Assembly: GCF_005502885.1 (NCBI RefSeq)
Contig: NZ_SCMR01000032.1
Location: 1-33,540 of the forward strand
DNA: 33,540 nucleotides
From: Microbacterium sp. 2FI
GTDB taxonomy: Bacteria; Actinomycetota; Actinomycetes; Actinomycetales; Microbacteriaceae
Reading direction: 5' to 3'
In this document: piece by piece, positions 15,454-22,105 of the stretch
How the letters are laid out: each line of letters opens with the position of its first letter
Position numbering within the stretch: the stretch's first letter is position 1
The notes under the pieces: generated by a model
What the model saw: the letters and a program-made list of their open reading frames with translations, nothing else
What the model was told of the DNA's origin: nothing
Databases searched by the model: none
Program-made: the position numbers and the translations under genes

Positions 15454-16623
15454 ATGCCCGCATCCTTCATCTACGACGCCGTCCGCACTCCGTTCGGGCG
15501 TGCCGGCGGTGCGCTGTCGGCGGTGCGGCCCGACGATCTCGCCGCCGTCGTGATGCGCTCCATCGTCGAGCGCACCGGGCTCGACCCGGCGCGCATCGAA
15601 GACGTCATCTTCGGTGACGCCAACCAGGCCGGGGAGGACAACCGCAACGTCGCGCGGTTCGGGGCGCTGCTGGCGGGCTTCCCGACGAGCGTGACCGGTG
15701 TCACGGTCAACCGACTGTGTGCGTCGTCGGTCGAGGCGGTGGTCCAGGCATCACGTGCGATCGAGGCGGGGGATGCCCAGGTCGTCCTCGCCGGCGGTGT
15801 CGAGTCGATGAGCCGCGCGCCGTACGTCGTCGAGAAGTCGGCGAAGCCGTGGCCGGCCGTCGGCAACCAGACGATGTGGAACACCGCGATCGGGTGGCGG
15901 ATGACGAACCCGGCGCTGCCGAAGCACTGGACGATCTCGAATGGCGAGTCGGCCGAGAAGATCGCCCGCGAGTGGGGCATCACGCGTGACCAGCAGGACG
16001 CGTTCGCCGTGCGCTCGCACCGGCTCGCGGCCGAGGCATGGGATGCCGGCGTCTACGACACCGAGATCGTGCCCGTGCCGGGGGTCGAGTTGGGGCGCGA
16101 TGAGGGCATCCGCCCCGACACGTCGCTCGACAAGCTCGCGGGGCTGAAGGCGCTGTTCGCGGTGGACGGCACGGTCACCGCCGGCAACTCCTCGTCGATC
16201 AACGACGGGGCATCGGCCGTGCTCGTGGGCGCAGAGGGGGTGCTCGACGCCGAGCCGCTCGCCCGCATCATCTCGCGCGCGGCGCACGGCGTCGACCCGG
16301 ATCAGTTCCCGATCGCCCCGATCGAGGCCGCGAACAAGGCTCTCGTCCGCGCGGGGCTCACGTGGGCAGATGTCGACCTCGTCGAGCTGAACGAGGCGTT
16401 CGCGTCGCAGTCGCTCGCGTGCCTCGCCGGATGGCCGGACCTCGATCCCGACAAGCTCAACATCCACGGCGGTGCGCTCGCGATCGGGCACCCGCTGGGC
16501 GCGTCGGGCGGACGCATCATCGGCCACGCCGCGCACGAGCTGAAGCGCCGCGGCGGCGGGGTCGCGGTGGCGGCGATCTGCATCGGCGTGGGGCAGGGGC
16601 TCGCTGTTGTCCTGCGGCGGTAG
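15454..16623 (+). CDS. pcaF: 3-oxoadipyl-CoA thiolase
   Basis: A 389-residue thiolase that splits 3-oxoadipyl-CoA into succinyl-CoA and acetyl-CoA, the final step of the pathway. The active-site residues are C89 in NRLCASSVEAV, H346 in GHPLGASGGR and C376 in CIGVGQG. NEAFASQS also matches. Length is slightly shorter than the usual 400. The ATG is preceded by AGGAGG and lies one base after the pcaJ stop codon. VapBC follows 41 bp downstream with its own promoter and operator, then the PcaR-type gene. Confidence 0.94.
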   Translation: MPASFIYDAVRTPFGRAGGALSAVRPDDLAAVVMRSIVERTGLDPARIEDVIFGDANQAGEDNRNVARFGALLAGFPTSVTGVTVNRLCASSVEAVVQASRAIEAGDAQVVLAGGVESMSRAPYVVEKSAKPWPAVGNQTMWNTAIGWRMTNPALPKHWTISNGESAEKIAREWGITRDQQDAFAVRSHRLAAEAWDAGVYDTEIVPVPGVELGRDEGIRPDTSLDKLAGLKALFAVDGTVTAGNSSSINDGASAVLVGAEGVLDAEPLARIISRAAHGVDPDQFPIAPIEAANKALVRAGLTWADVDLVELNEAFASQSLACLAGWPDLDPDKLNIHGGALAIGHPLGASGGRIIGHAAHELKRRGGGVAVAAICIGVGQGLAVVLRR

Positions 16624-16639
16624 ACATCTACCATTCGAC

Positions 16640-16657
16640 TTCTACCGTGGGTAGAAT
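16640..16657 (+). promoter_or_regulatory. vapBC operator with overlapping -10 box
   Basis: TTCTACC-GTG-GGTAGAA is a perfect inverted repeat (16640-16656) with a further TCTACC half-site at 16628-16633. The TAGAAT hexamer at 16652-16657 overlaps its right arm and ends 7 nt before the vapB GTG, where there is no Shine-Dalgarno. Leaderless transcription under direct VapB repression is the simple reading. Confidence 0.65.
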
Positions 16658-16664
16658 CGCGGCC

Positions 16665-16955
16665 GTGAGTCTTAACATCAAGAACGAGCGCACGCACGCT
16701 CTCGTCCGCGAGCTCGCCGCGCTCACGGGGATGAGCCAGACGAGTGCGGTGGAGGATGCCGTGCGGCGGCGGCTGGAGGCGCTGCGGTCCGACCGTCAGC
16801 CGGCGGGGCGCTTCACCGAAGCCGAACTCGCGATGCGCAAGGCGGAGATCCGACGGATCGTCGCCGACCTCCACGCCGAGACCACGCCCGAGCAGTGGGC
16901 GGCGTTCGACCGCGCCGAGGACGATCTCTACGACGAACTCGGATTGCCGAAGTGA
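16665..16955 (+). CDS. vapB: VapB antitoxin, module 2
   Basis: A 96-residue Rv0623-type VapB (PSK transcription-factor family). It starts MSLNIKNERTHALVRELAALTGMSQTSAVEDAVRRRL, a ribbon-helix-helix DNA-binding region common to this family. The C-terminal acidic region (TTPEQWAAFDRAEDDLYDELGLPK) should bind the toxin. The GTG start is set by the family N-terminus; a longer frame reaches back into pcaF. It overlaps vapC at GTGA. A perfect inverted repeat just upstream fits autorepression. Confidence 0.92.
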   Translation: MSLNIKNERTHALVRELAALTGMSQTSAVEDAVRRRLEALRSDRQPAGRFTEAELAMRKAEIRRIVADLHAETTPEQWAAFDRAEDDLYDELGLPK

Positions 16956-17356
16956 TCGTCGACACCTCCGCGCTCGTCGCGATCCTCAAGCGCGAAGCAG
17001 GTCACGAGCAGGTACTCGATGCGCTGCTGTCCGACGACGCGAGCATCTCGGCAGCGACGCTGGTCGAGACCAGGGTCGTCGTCGGAAGCACTCTCGGCGT
17101 GGCGGGTCGACGACGACTTGAATCATTGCTGACTCAAGCGGCCGTTCGGGTGGTTGCGTTCGACGAGGAGCAGGCACAGGTGGCTGCCGACGCATACCGT
17201 GACTTCGGCAGGGGCGCGACGCATCCTGCCAAGCTCAATCTCGGCGACACCTTCAGCTATGCACTTGCGTTCATCTCCGGTGAGCCACTCCTCTATGTCG
17301 GGAATGACTTCGCTCGCACGGATCTGCGGTCAGCGCTCGAGGAGTTCGACACGTGA
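16952..17356 (+). CDS. vapC: VapC PIN-domain toxin, module 2
   Basis: A 134-residue PIN ribonuclease. Acidic residues are visible in VIVDTSALVAILKRE (D4 of the mature frame), TLVETRVVVGS (Glu), NLGDTFSYALA (Asp) and YVGNDFARTDL (Asp), the standard quartet. The GTG start overlaps the vapB stop codon. Its own stop codon overlaps the GTG/ATG start of the PcaR-type gene, so toxin and regulator are translationally coupled. That arrangement is unusual, because most vapBC modules stand alone. Confidence 0.92.
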   Translation: MIVDTSALVAILKREAGHEQVLDALLSDDASISAATLVETRVVVGSTLGVAGRRRLESLLTQAAVRVVAFDEEQAQVAADAYRDFGRGATHPAKLNLGDTFSYALAFISGEPLLYVGNDFARTDLRSALEEFDT

Positions 17357-18129
17357 TGGACGGTGCGGCGGCATCCGGCGACTTCGTCCAGTCCCTCGCG
17401 CGGGGGCTCGCGGTCATCCGGGCGTTCGACGCCGAGCATGCCGAGCTGACCCTCAGCGACGTCGCGCGCCGCGCCGACATGACCCGCGCGGCGGCACGAC
17501 GGTTTCTCCTGACCCTCGAGTCGTTGGGATACGTGGCCTCCGATGCGCGGGTGTTCCGCCTCACCCCGCGCGTGCTCGAGCTCGGCTTCAGCTATCTGTC
17601 GTCGCTGTCGCTCCCCGAGATCGTGCAGCCGCATCTCGAAGCCCTGTCGCGTGAGGTCGATGAGAGCGTGTCGGCGGCCGTGCTCGACGGGGTCGATGTC
17701 GTCTACGTCGCGCGCGTCCCCACTCGGCGGATCATGAGCGTGCGCATCACGATCGGCACGCGATTCCCGGCGTATGCGACGAGCATGGGCCGGGTGCTGC
17801 TGGCGGGGCTGGGGGAGGGCGAGGCGGATGCCGCGCTCGCGGCATCCGATCTCTCGCCCCTCACCGAGCGCACGATCACCGAGCCCGCGGCGCTCCGATC
17901 CGAGCTCGACCGCGTGCGCGCACAGGGCTGGTCGCTCGTCGACGGCGAGCTCGAGCCGGGGCTGCGCTCGATCGCGGCGCCGCTGCACGGCCGCGACGGG
18001 CGAGTGGTCGCCGCCCTCAACGTGTCGACGAGCGCGACGCGCGACTCGGTCGAGCACGTGCGCGAGGCGTATCTCGGACCGCTGCTGCAGACGGCGGCCG
18101 CGATCGACGCCGAGCTGCGGCTGGTGTGA
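17353..18129 (+). CDS. pcaR: IclR-family regulator of the beta-ketoadipate pathway, PcaR-type
   Basis: A 258-residue IclR-family regulator of the PcaR/PobR/CatR subgroup. It has the diagnostic start FVQSLARGLAVIRAFD, followed by a winged helix (LTLSDVARRADMTRAAARRFLLTLESLGYV, about residues 32-62). The effector domain includes ATSMGRVLLAGL and LRSIAAPLHGRDGRVVAALNVS. Such proteins respond to protocatechuate, 3-oxoadipate or related intermediates and control pca genes. The start could be the GTG at 17353 or the ATG at 17356; both follow GGAG at 17341. It overlaps vapC, so at least part of its expression should depend on the vapBC promoter. Candidate target: the palindrome in front of pcaI. Confidence 0.88.
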   Translation: MMDGAAASGDFVQSLARGLAVIRAFDAEHAELTLSDVARRADMTRAAARRFLLTLESLGYVASDARVFRLTPRVLELGFSYLSSLSLPEIVQPHLEALSREVDESVSAAVLDGVDVVYVARVPTRRIMSVRITIGTRFPAYATSMGRVLLAGLGEGEADAALAASDLSPLTERTITEPAALRSELDRVRAQGWSLVDGELEPGLRSIAAPLHGRDGRVVAALNVSTSATRDSVEHVREAYLGPLLQTAAAIDAELRLV

Positions 18130-18189
18130 CGGGCCCGTCGTGCCCTCGAGTGAGGTCGACCACCGGATCGCAGCCACTCGAGCCGCGGC

Positions 18190-18310
18190 ATCCCGGAACA
18201 CATGCACCCTCGAAGCCTGCCCGCTCCAGTTCTTCGCGCATCATCTCGAGGTAGCCGTTGGGTTCGGCGCCAGTGAAGCTGTAGCGGGTGACGACGTGCT
18301 GGCCTCACCG
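18190..18310 (-). pseudogene. Possible coding remnant between pcaR and the S8 peptidase
   Basis: The 186 bp between these convergent genes contain no intact gene. On the minus strand a stretch reads as plausible protein (VVTRYSFTGAEPNGYLEM and then MREELERAGFEGACV) with codon use like real genes, but no start codon fits. Beyond about 18190 the frame turns into Arg/Ala-rich antisense of pcaR. It lies in the same frame as the end of the S8 gene, just after its stop codon. I do not recognise the family. Chance coding-like sequence in high-GC DNA is possible. Confidence 0.3.
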
Positions 18311-18315
18311 CCGCT

Positions 18316-19518
18316 TCAGAAGCCCCGAACGTTCAGCAGCGGCTCGTGCGTCGCGTCGGGGTCGCCGGACCAGTCCGCGGTCCCGGCCGAGACGAGCGCC
18401 GCGCGCACCTGCACAGGTGTCGCTTCGGGGTGGGTCGAGAGGTAGAGGGCGGCAGCACCGGCGACGTGCGGGCTCGCCATCGAGGTTCCCGAGATCGACC
18501 GGTACCCGCCGCCGCGCCACGTCGAATTGACGCACATGCCGGGAGCGGTCATGTCGACATCGGCGCCGTAGTTGGAGAAGTTCGCGAAGGTGTCGTCGTA
18601 CCCGGTCTGGCAGGTCGGGGTGCCCACACCCCCCGACTTGCCGTCGAAGTCGGTGATCGCCGAGACGGCGATCACCTCGTCGAAGGTCGCGGGGACGAAG
18701 TTCGACGCGTCGGATGCCGCATTGCCGGCCGCGACGACGTAGGTGACCCCCGCCGCGGTCGATCGGCAGATGGCGGCGCGGAGCCCCTTGTCGGCACATG
18801 ATCCGTCAGTGCCGCCGCCGCCGAGGCTCATGTTCGCGACCTCGATGGTCGCGGCACGCGCGGTGACCCAGTCGATCCCGCAGATGATCGACGACCACGA
18901 ACCGCTGCCGTTCGCATCGAGAACGCGCACCGCCCACAGCCGCGCACCCGGAGCGACGCCCACGACGCCGACGCTGTTGTCCTTCGCCGCGGCGGTTCCG
19001 GCCACATGCGTGCCGTGGCCGTTGAGATCGTTGTACGAGTTGTTGCCCTTGATGCAGTTCACCCCGCCGACCACGTTGAGATCGCGGTGCTTGGGGTCGA
19101 TGCCGGTGTCGAGGATCGCGATGTCGACGTCGACGGCGCCGCGGCCGTCGCCTGCCGCGGCGGAACTCTCATCGGCGCCCACGCGGTCGATTCCCGGCGG
19201 CAGCGCCTGCGCCGTCATCCGCACCTCCTGGTCGGGGATGACCGCTGCCACCCGCGGGTCGGCGGCGAGCGTGCGCGCCGCAGCCGGAGTCATCGATGCC
19301 GCATAGCCCTTGAGGGCATGGCGGTAGACATGCGTGACGGCGGCTCCACGCGAACGCGCATGATCGGCGGCGACCGCTGCGGGGTCGGCGCTCGCGACCA
19401 TCGTCACGATGTACTTCTCGGTCGGTGGCGCCGCGGTCGCGGTCGCGACCGGAGCCAGTGCGAAGGCGAGCGCCGCCGCCGCCGTGAACGAGAGAACGAT
19501 GATCCGCTTGCTGCGCAT
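18316..19518 (-). CDS. Secreted subtilisin-like S8 serine peptidase
   Basis: A 400-residue exported peptidase. A signal peptide (residues 1-30, hydrophobic core IIVLSFTAAAALAFALA, then ATATAA) is followed by an I9-type propeptide (about residues 34-105, EKYIVTMVASADP...VAAVIPDQEVRMTA) and the S8 catalytic domain. The triad is D137 (ILDTGID), H168 (GHGTHVAGT) and S346 (SGTSMASPH), with oxyanion-hole N266 (AAGN). Several cysteines suggest disulfides. The ATG opening MRSKRII was chosen for its GGGAAGAG site and clean signal peptide. It is divergent from a second secreted protein; the 146-bp gap contains an inverted repeat (19536-19554, CGCCGG arms) but no clear promoter. Likely role: extracellular protein digestion. 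Confidence 0.93.
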   Translation of the reverse strand: MRSKRIIVLSFTAAAALAFALAPVATATAAPPTEKYIVTMVASADPAAVAADHARSRGAAVTHVYRHALKGYAASMTPAAARTLAADPRVAAVIPDQEVRMTAQALPPGIDRVGADESSAAAGDGRGAVDVDIAILDTGIDPKHRDLNVVGGVNCIKGNNSYNDLNGHGTHVAGTAAAKDNSVGVVGVAPGARLWAVRVLDANGSGSWSSIICGIDWVTARAATIEVANMSLGGGGTDGSCADKGLRAAICRSTAAGVTYVVAAGNAASDASNFVPATFDEVIAVSAITDFDGKSGGVGTPTCQTGYDDTFANFSNYGADVDMTAPGMCVNSTWRGGGYRSISGTSMASPHVAGAAALYLSTHPEATPVQVRAALVSAGTADWSGDPDATHEPLLNVRGF

Positions 19519-19664
19519 GGGCTCTTCCCCTATTCCGCCGGCCACCCACCGGCGACTGAGCGCTAGCGTAGACCCGCGATTCGCGCCACACTACTGGCAG
19601 TCGATCAGCATCGCTCCCGTCGGGCAGGCAGAGGGATCGGCCACGACGACAAAGGGGTGGTTCG

Positions 19665-20486
19665 ATGAAGGTCTCACAACGTCTCTCGATGGTGGCGGTC
19701 GCAGCCCTTGCGATCGTGATGGTCACCGGTGGCCCGGCACAGGCCGCGACGCCGAGCAACGACACCTTCGGGGGAGCGGAGCCGATAGCGGGGCTTCCCT
19801 TCGCCACCACGCTGGATACGAGCGATGCGACCACCGACGCCGACGACGCCGAGTTGAACGCGACCTGCGGTGCTCCCGCGATGGATGCGAGCGTCTGGTA
19901 CACCTTCACGCCGACGACCGACGGGGCCTACCTCGCTGACGCCTCCGCCTCGGACTACGGTGCGGGCGTGTTCGTGGCCACCGGTGCCCCGGGCAGCTTC
20001 GAAGTGCTGGCGTGCGGCCCCGGTGGCGGCGCATGGGAGGCGCTTGCCGGAGTGACCTACTCGATCATCGTGATCGATGACCAGGCGGACGGCGGCGGCA
20101 ACGGCGGCCTCATGTCGCTGACGGTCGACGTCGCACCCCCGCCCCCGGCGCTCGAGGTGACGGTCGACTCGACCGCACGCTTCGACTCCAAGACCGGATC
20201 GGCGATCCTCTCGGGAACCATGATGTGCGGCGAGGACGCCGAGTTCGGGTTCCTGGATGCCCAGCTCACGCAGCGGGTCGGCCGTCTGCTGATCCGGGGC
20301 TACGGGGCGATCGAGGTCGAGTGCGACGGAACGGTCCGACCGTGGACCATGGAGGTGCTCGGCGACAACGGGCTCTTCAAGGGCGGCAAGTCGGCCACCG
20401 TCACCTTCGCCGCCGCGTGCGGCATGGTGTTCTGCTCGGAGTACTTCGACGAGTCCACGATCCAGCTGAAGGGCAGCAAGCGCTGA
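19665..20486 (+). CDS. Secreted protein with PPC-like N-terminal domain, function unknown
   Basis: A 273-residue exported protein. A signal peptide (1-27, ending GGPAQA before ATPSND) leads into a domain with NDTFGGAEPI, SVWYTFTPTTDGAYLAD and VFVATGAPGSFEVLACG, the pattern of bacterial pre-peptidase C-like beta-sandwich domains (about residues 30-153). A PPPPA linker separates it from a C-terminal domain (about 158-273) with several Cys (MMCGED, VECDG, ACGMVFCSEYF) and a predicted beta-rich make-up; it may belong to an uncharacterised DUF seen in actinobacterial secreted proteins. The start is ATG after AAAGGGG. It is divergent from the S8 peptidase, so the two may work together outside the cell (inference). 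Confidence 0.8.
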   Translation: MKVSQRLSMVAVAALAIVMVTGGPAQAATPSNDTFGGAEPIAGLPFATTLDTSDATTDADDAELNATCGAPAMDASVWYTFTPTTDGAYLADASASDYGAGVFVATGAPGSFEVLACGPGGGAWEALAGVTYSIIVIDDQADGGGNGGLMSLTVDVAPPPPALEVTVDSTARFDSKTGSAILSGTMMCGEDAEFGFLDAQLTQRVGRLLIRGYGAIEVECDGTVRPWTMEVLGDNGLFKGGKSATVTFAAACGMVFCSEYFDESTIQLKGSKR

Positions 20487-20505
20487 ACTAGCGAACGCCA
20501 CTCAA

Positions 20506-20520
20506 TGGGGCTCCGCCCCA
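20506..20520. terminator. Short hairpin between convergent genes
   Basis: TGGGGC-TCC-GCCCCA, a perfect 6-bp stem with a 3-nt loop, lies between the ends of the secreted-protein gene and the POT gene. There is no T-tract on either side. A weak bidirectional terminator is plausible. Confidence 0.45.
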
Positions 20521-20532
20521 CACCCCCGGGTG

Positions 20533-22056
20533 CTACCGCACGCCCGACATCAACTTCAGAACCGGCTTCACCGACAACAGGAGCCCGGCGCCCACGATGA
20601 TCGCGAGACCGCCGAGGATCGAGAAGTAGGGCACCTCGTTGTCCACGTCGTAGAACTGGGCGAGCCAGCCCGAGATCGAGGTGCCGAGGGCGACCGAGAG
20701 GAAGAACAGCGCGACCATCTGCGTGTGGAAGCGCTCGGGCGCGAGCTTGGTCGCCACCGACAGCCCGACGGGCGAGACGAGCAGCTCGGCGATCGTGAAC
20801 ACCAGCAGGATGCCGACCAGCGCGATCAGCGGCGTCGAGTTGGGTCCGCCCCCGGCGAAGGGCAGGAACAGCAGGAACGCAATGCCCATGATGATCGTGC
20901 CGAGGCCGAACTTCACGGGCGTCGAGGGCTGCCGCGTGCCGAGCTTGGTCCACAGCGCCGCGAACACGCCCGACAGGATGATGATGAACACCGGGTTGAT
21001 CGACTGCACCCAGTCGGGCGGCATCGTCCACCCGAAGATCGTGCGGTCGAGCTTCTGCTCGGCGTACACCGGAACGACCGTGAACTGCTGCTGATACAGC
21101 GACCAGAACGCCACGCTCGTGATGAACAGCGGAATGAAGCCGAACACCCGCGAGCGCTCGATCCGCGTGATCGCCTTGCTCGAGAGGATGACGCCGAAGT
21201 ACGCCACGGCCGCGATCACCGTCGCGGTCGCCACCACCACCGACAGGTTGTCCGCGGTGATGACGCCCAGGAACACCAGGGCGAGGATGACCGCGACACC
21301 GACGACGGCCACACCGATCGCGATGCCGTAGCGCTTTCGCGGCAGCGGGTTCGGAACCCGGCTCGCCTCGGCGGGGAGCGAGCGACGCCCGAACGCATAC
21401 TGGGTGAGTCCGAGCGCCATGCCCACGGCGGCTGCGCCGAACGCCCAGTGGAACCCGTAGTTGACGCGCAGGAAGCCCGTGATGATGGGCCCTGCGAAGG
21501 CGCCGAGGTTGATTCCCAGATAGAAGAGGGAGAAGCCGGCGTCGCGACGGGGGTCATCCGCCGTGTACAGCGTCCCCACGACCGAGGTCGCGTTGGCCTT
21601 GAGTCCGCCGCTGCCGAGCGCCACGAGAATGAGGCCGACGATCACGCCGCCGAACCCCGGGATCAGCGCGAGCGCGATGTGCCCGGTCATGATGACGATC
21701 GCGCTGTAGAACAGCGTGCGTTCCGACCCGAGCAGTCGGTCCGCGATCCACGCGCCGAGCACCGTCGCGAGGTACACCGACCCGCCGTACGCGCCGATGA
21801 TCCCGACCGCGGTGGTCTGCGGCAGTCCGAGACCGCCCTCGGACACCGAGAAGTAGAGGTAGTAGGTCATCGCGACCTGCATGCCGTAGAAGCTGAATCG
21901 CTCCCACGCCTCGACGCCGAAGATGTGGATCAGAGCCCACGGCTGTCCGAAGAATCGCGTGTCACTGTCGCCGGACGCGCCCGCAGGGGCTGATGTCGCC
22001 GCCCCGGTTGAGGCCGGATCCGCGGCTGCTGCCGCAGGCGTGAGGTCGTCGCTCAT
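20533..22056 (-). CDS. POT/PTR2-family peptide:proton symporter
   Basis: A 507-residue inner-membrane transporter with 12 or more hydrophobic helices. The POT proton-coupling motif EAWERFSFYG is at residues 49-58. The PTR2 signature region FSLFYLGINLGAFAGPIITGFL follows the fifth helix. The first 35 residues are a hydrophilic Ala/Ser/Asp-rich tail. It should import di- and tripeptides with protons, similar to DtpT. The start has no Shine-Dalgarno but has TAGCCT 6 nt upstream. It is convergent with the secreted-protein gene. Together with the nearby S8 peptidase it could let the cell use extracellular protein, but the two are not co-transcribed. Confidence 0.92.
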   Translation of the reverse strand: MSDDLTPAAAAADPASTGAATSAPAGASGDSDTRFFGQPWALIHIFGVEAWERFSFYGMQVAMTYYLYFSVSEGGLGLPQTTAVGIIGAYGGSVYLATVLGAWIADRLLGSERTLFYSAIVIMTGHIALALIPGFGGVIVGLILVALGSGGLKANATSVVGTLYTADDPRRDAGFSLFYLGINLGAFAGPIITGFLRVNYGFHWAFGAAAVGMALGLTQYAFGRRSLPAEASRVPNPLPRKRYGIAIGVAVVGVAVILALVFLGVITADNLSVVVATATVIAAVAYFGVILSSKAITRIERSRVFGFIPLFITSVAFWSLYQQQFTVVPVYAEQKLDRTIFGWTMPPDWVQSINPVFIIILSGVFAALWTKLGTRQPSTPVKFGLGTIIMGIAFLLFLPFAGGGPNSTPLIALVGILLVFTIAELLVSPVGLSVATKLAPERFHTQMVALFFLSVALGTSISGWLAQFYDVDNEVPYFSILGGLAIIVGAGLLLSVKPVLKLMSGVR

Positions 22057-22062
22057 GGCGTC

Positions 22063-22068
22063 AGGCTA
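22063..22068 (-). promoter_or_regulatory. -10 box for leaderless POT gene
   Basis: On the minus strand TAGCCT, spacer GACGCC, then ATG. Confidence 0.5.
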
Positions 22069-22105
22069 TATGCGGTGCCGCGCCCGATGCGATAAGCACG
22101 TGACC

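Noticed and set aside
13203..17356. TA modules as evidence of an integrated plasmid or prophage
   Set aside because: No integrase, transposase, phage or plasmid gene and no tRNA or attachment repeat is visible. Only association with mobile DNA in general can be said.
20530..21993. 487-codon + strand open frame
   Set aside because: Antisense of the POT transporter; highly charged and without motifs.
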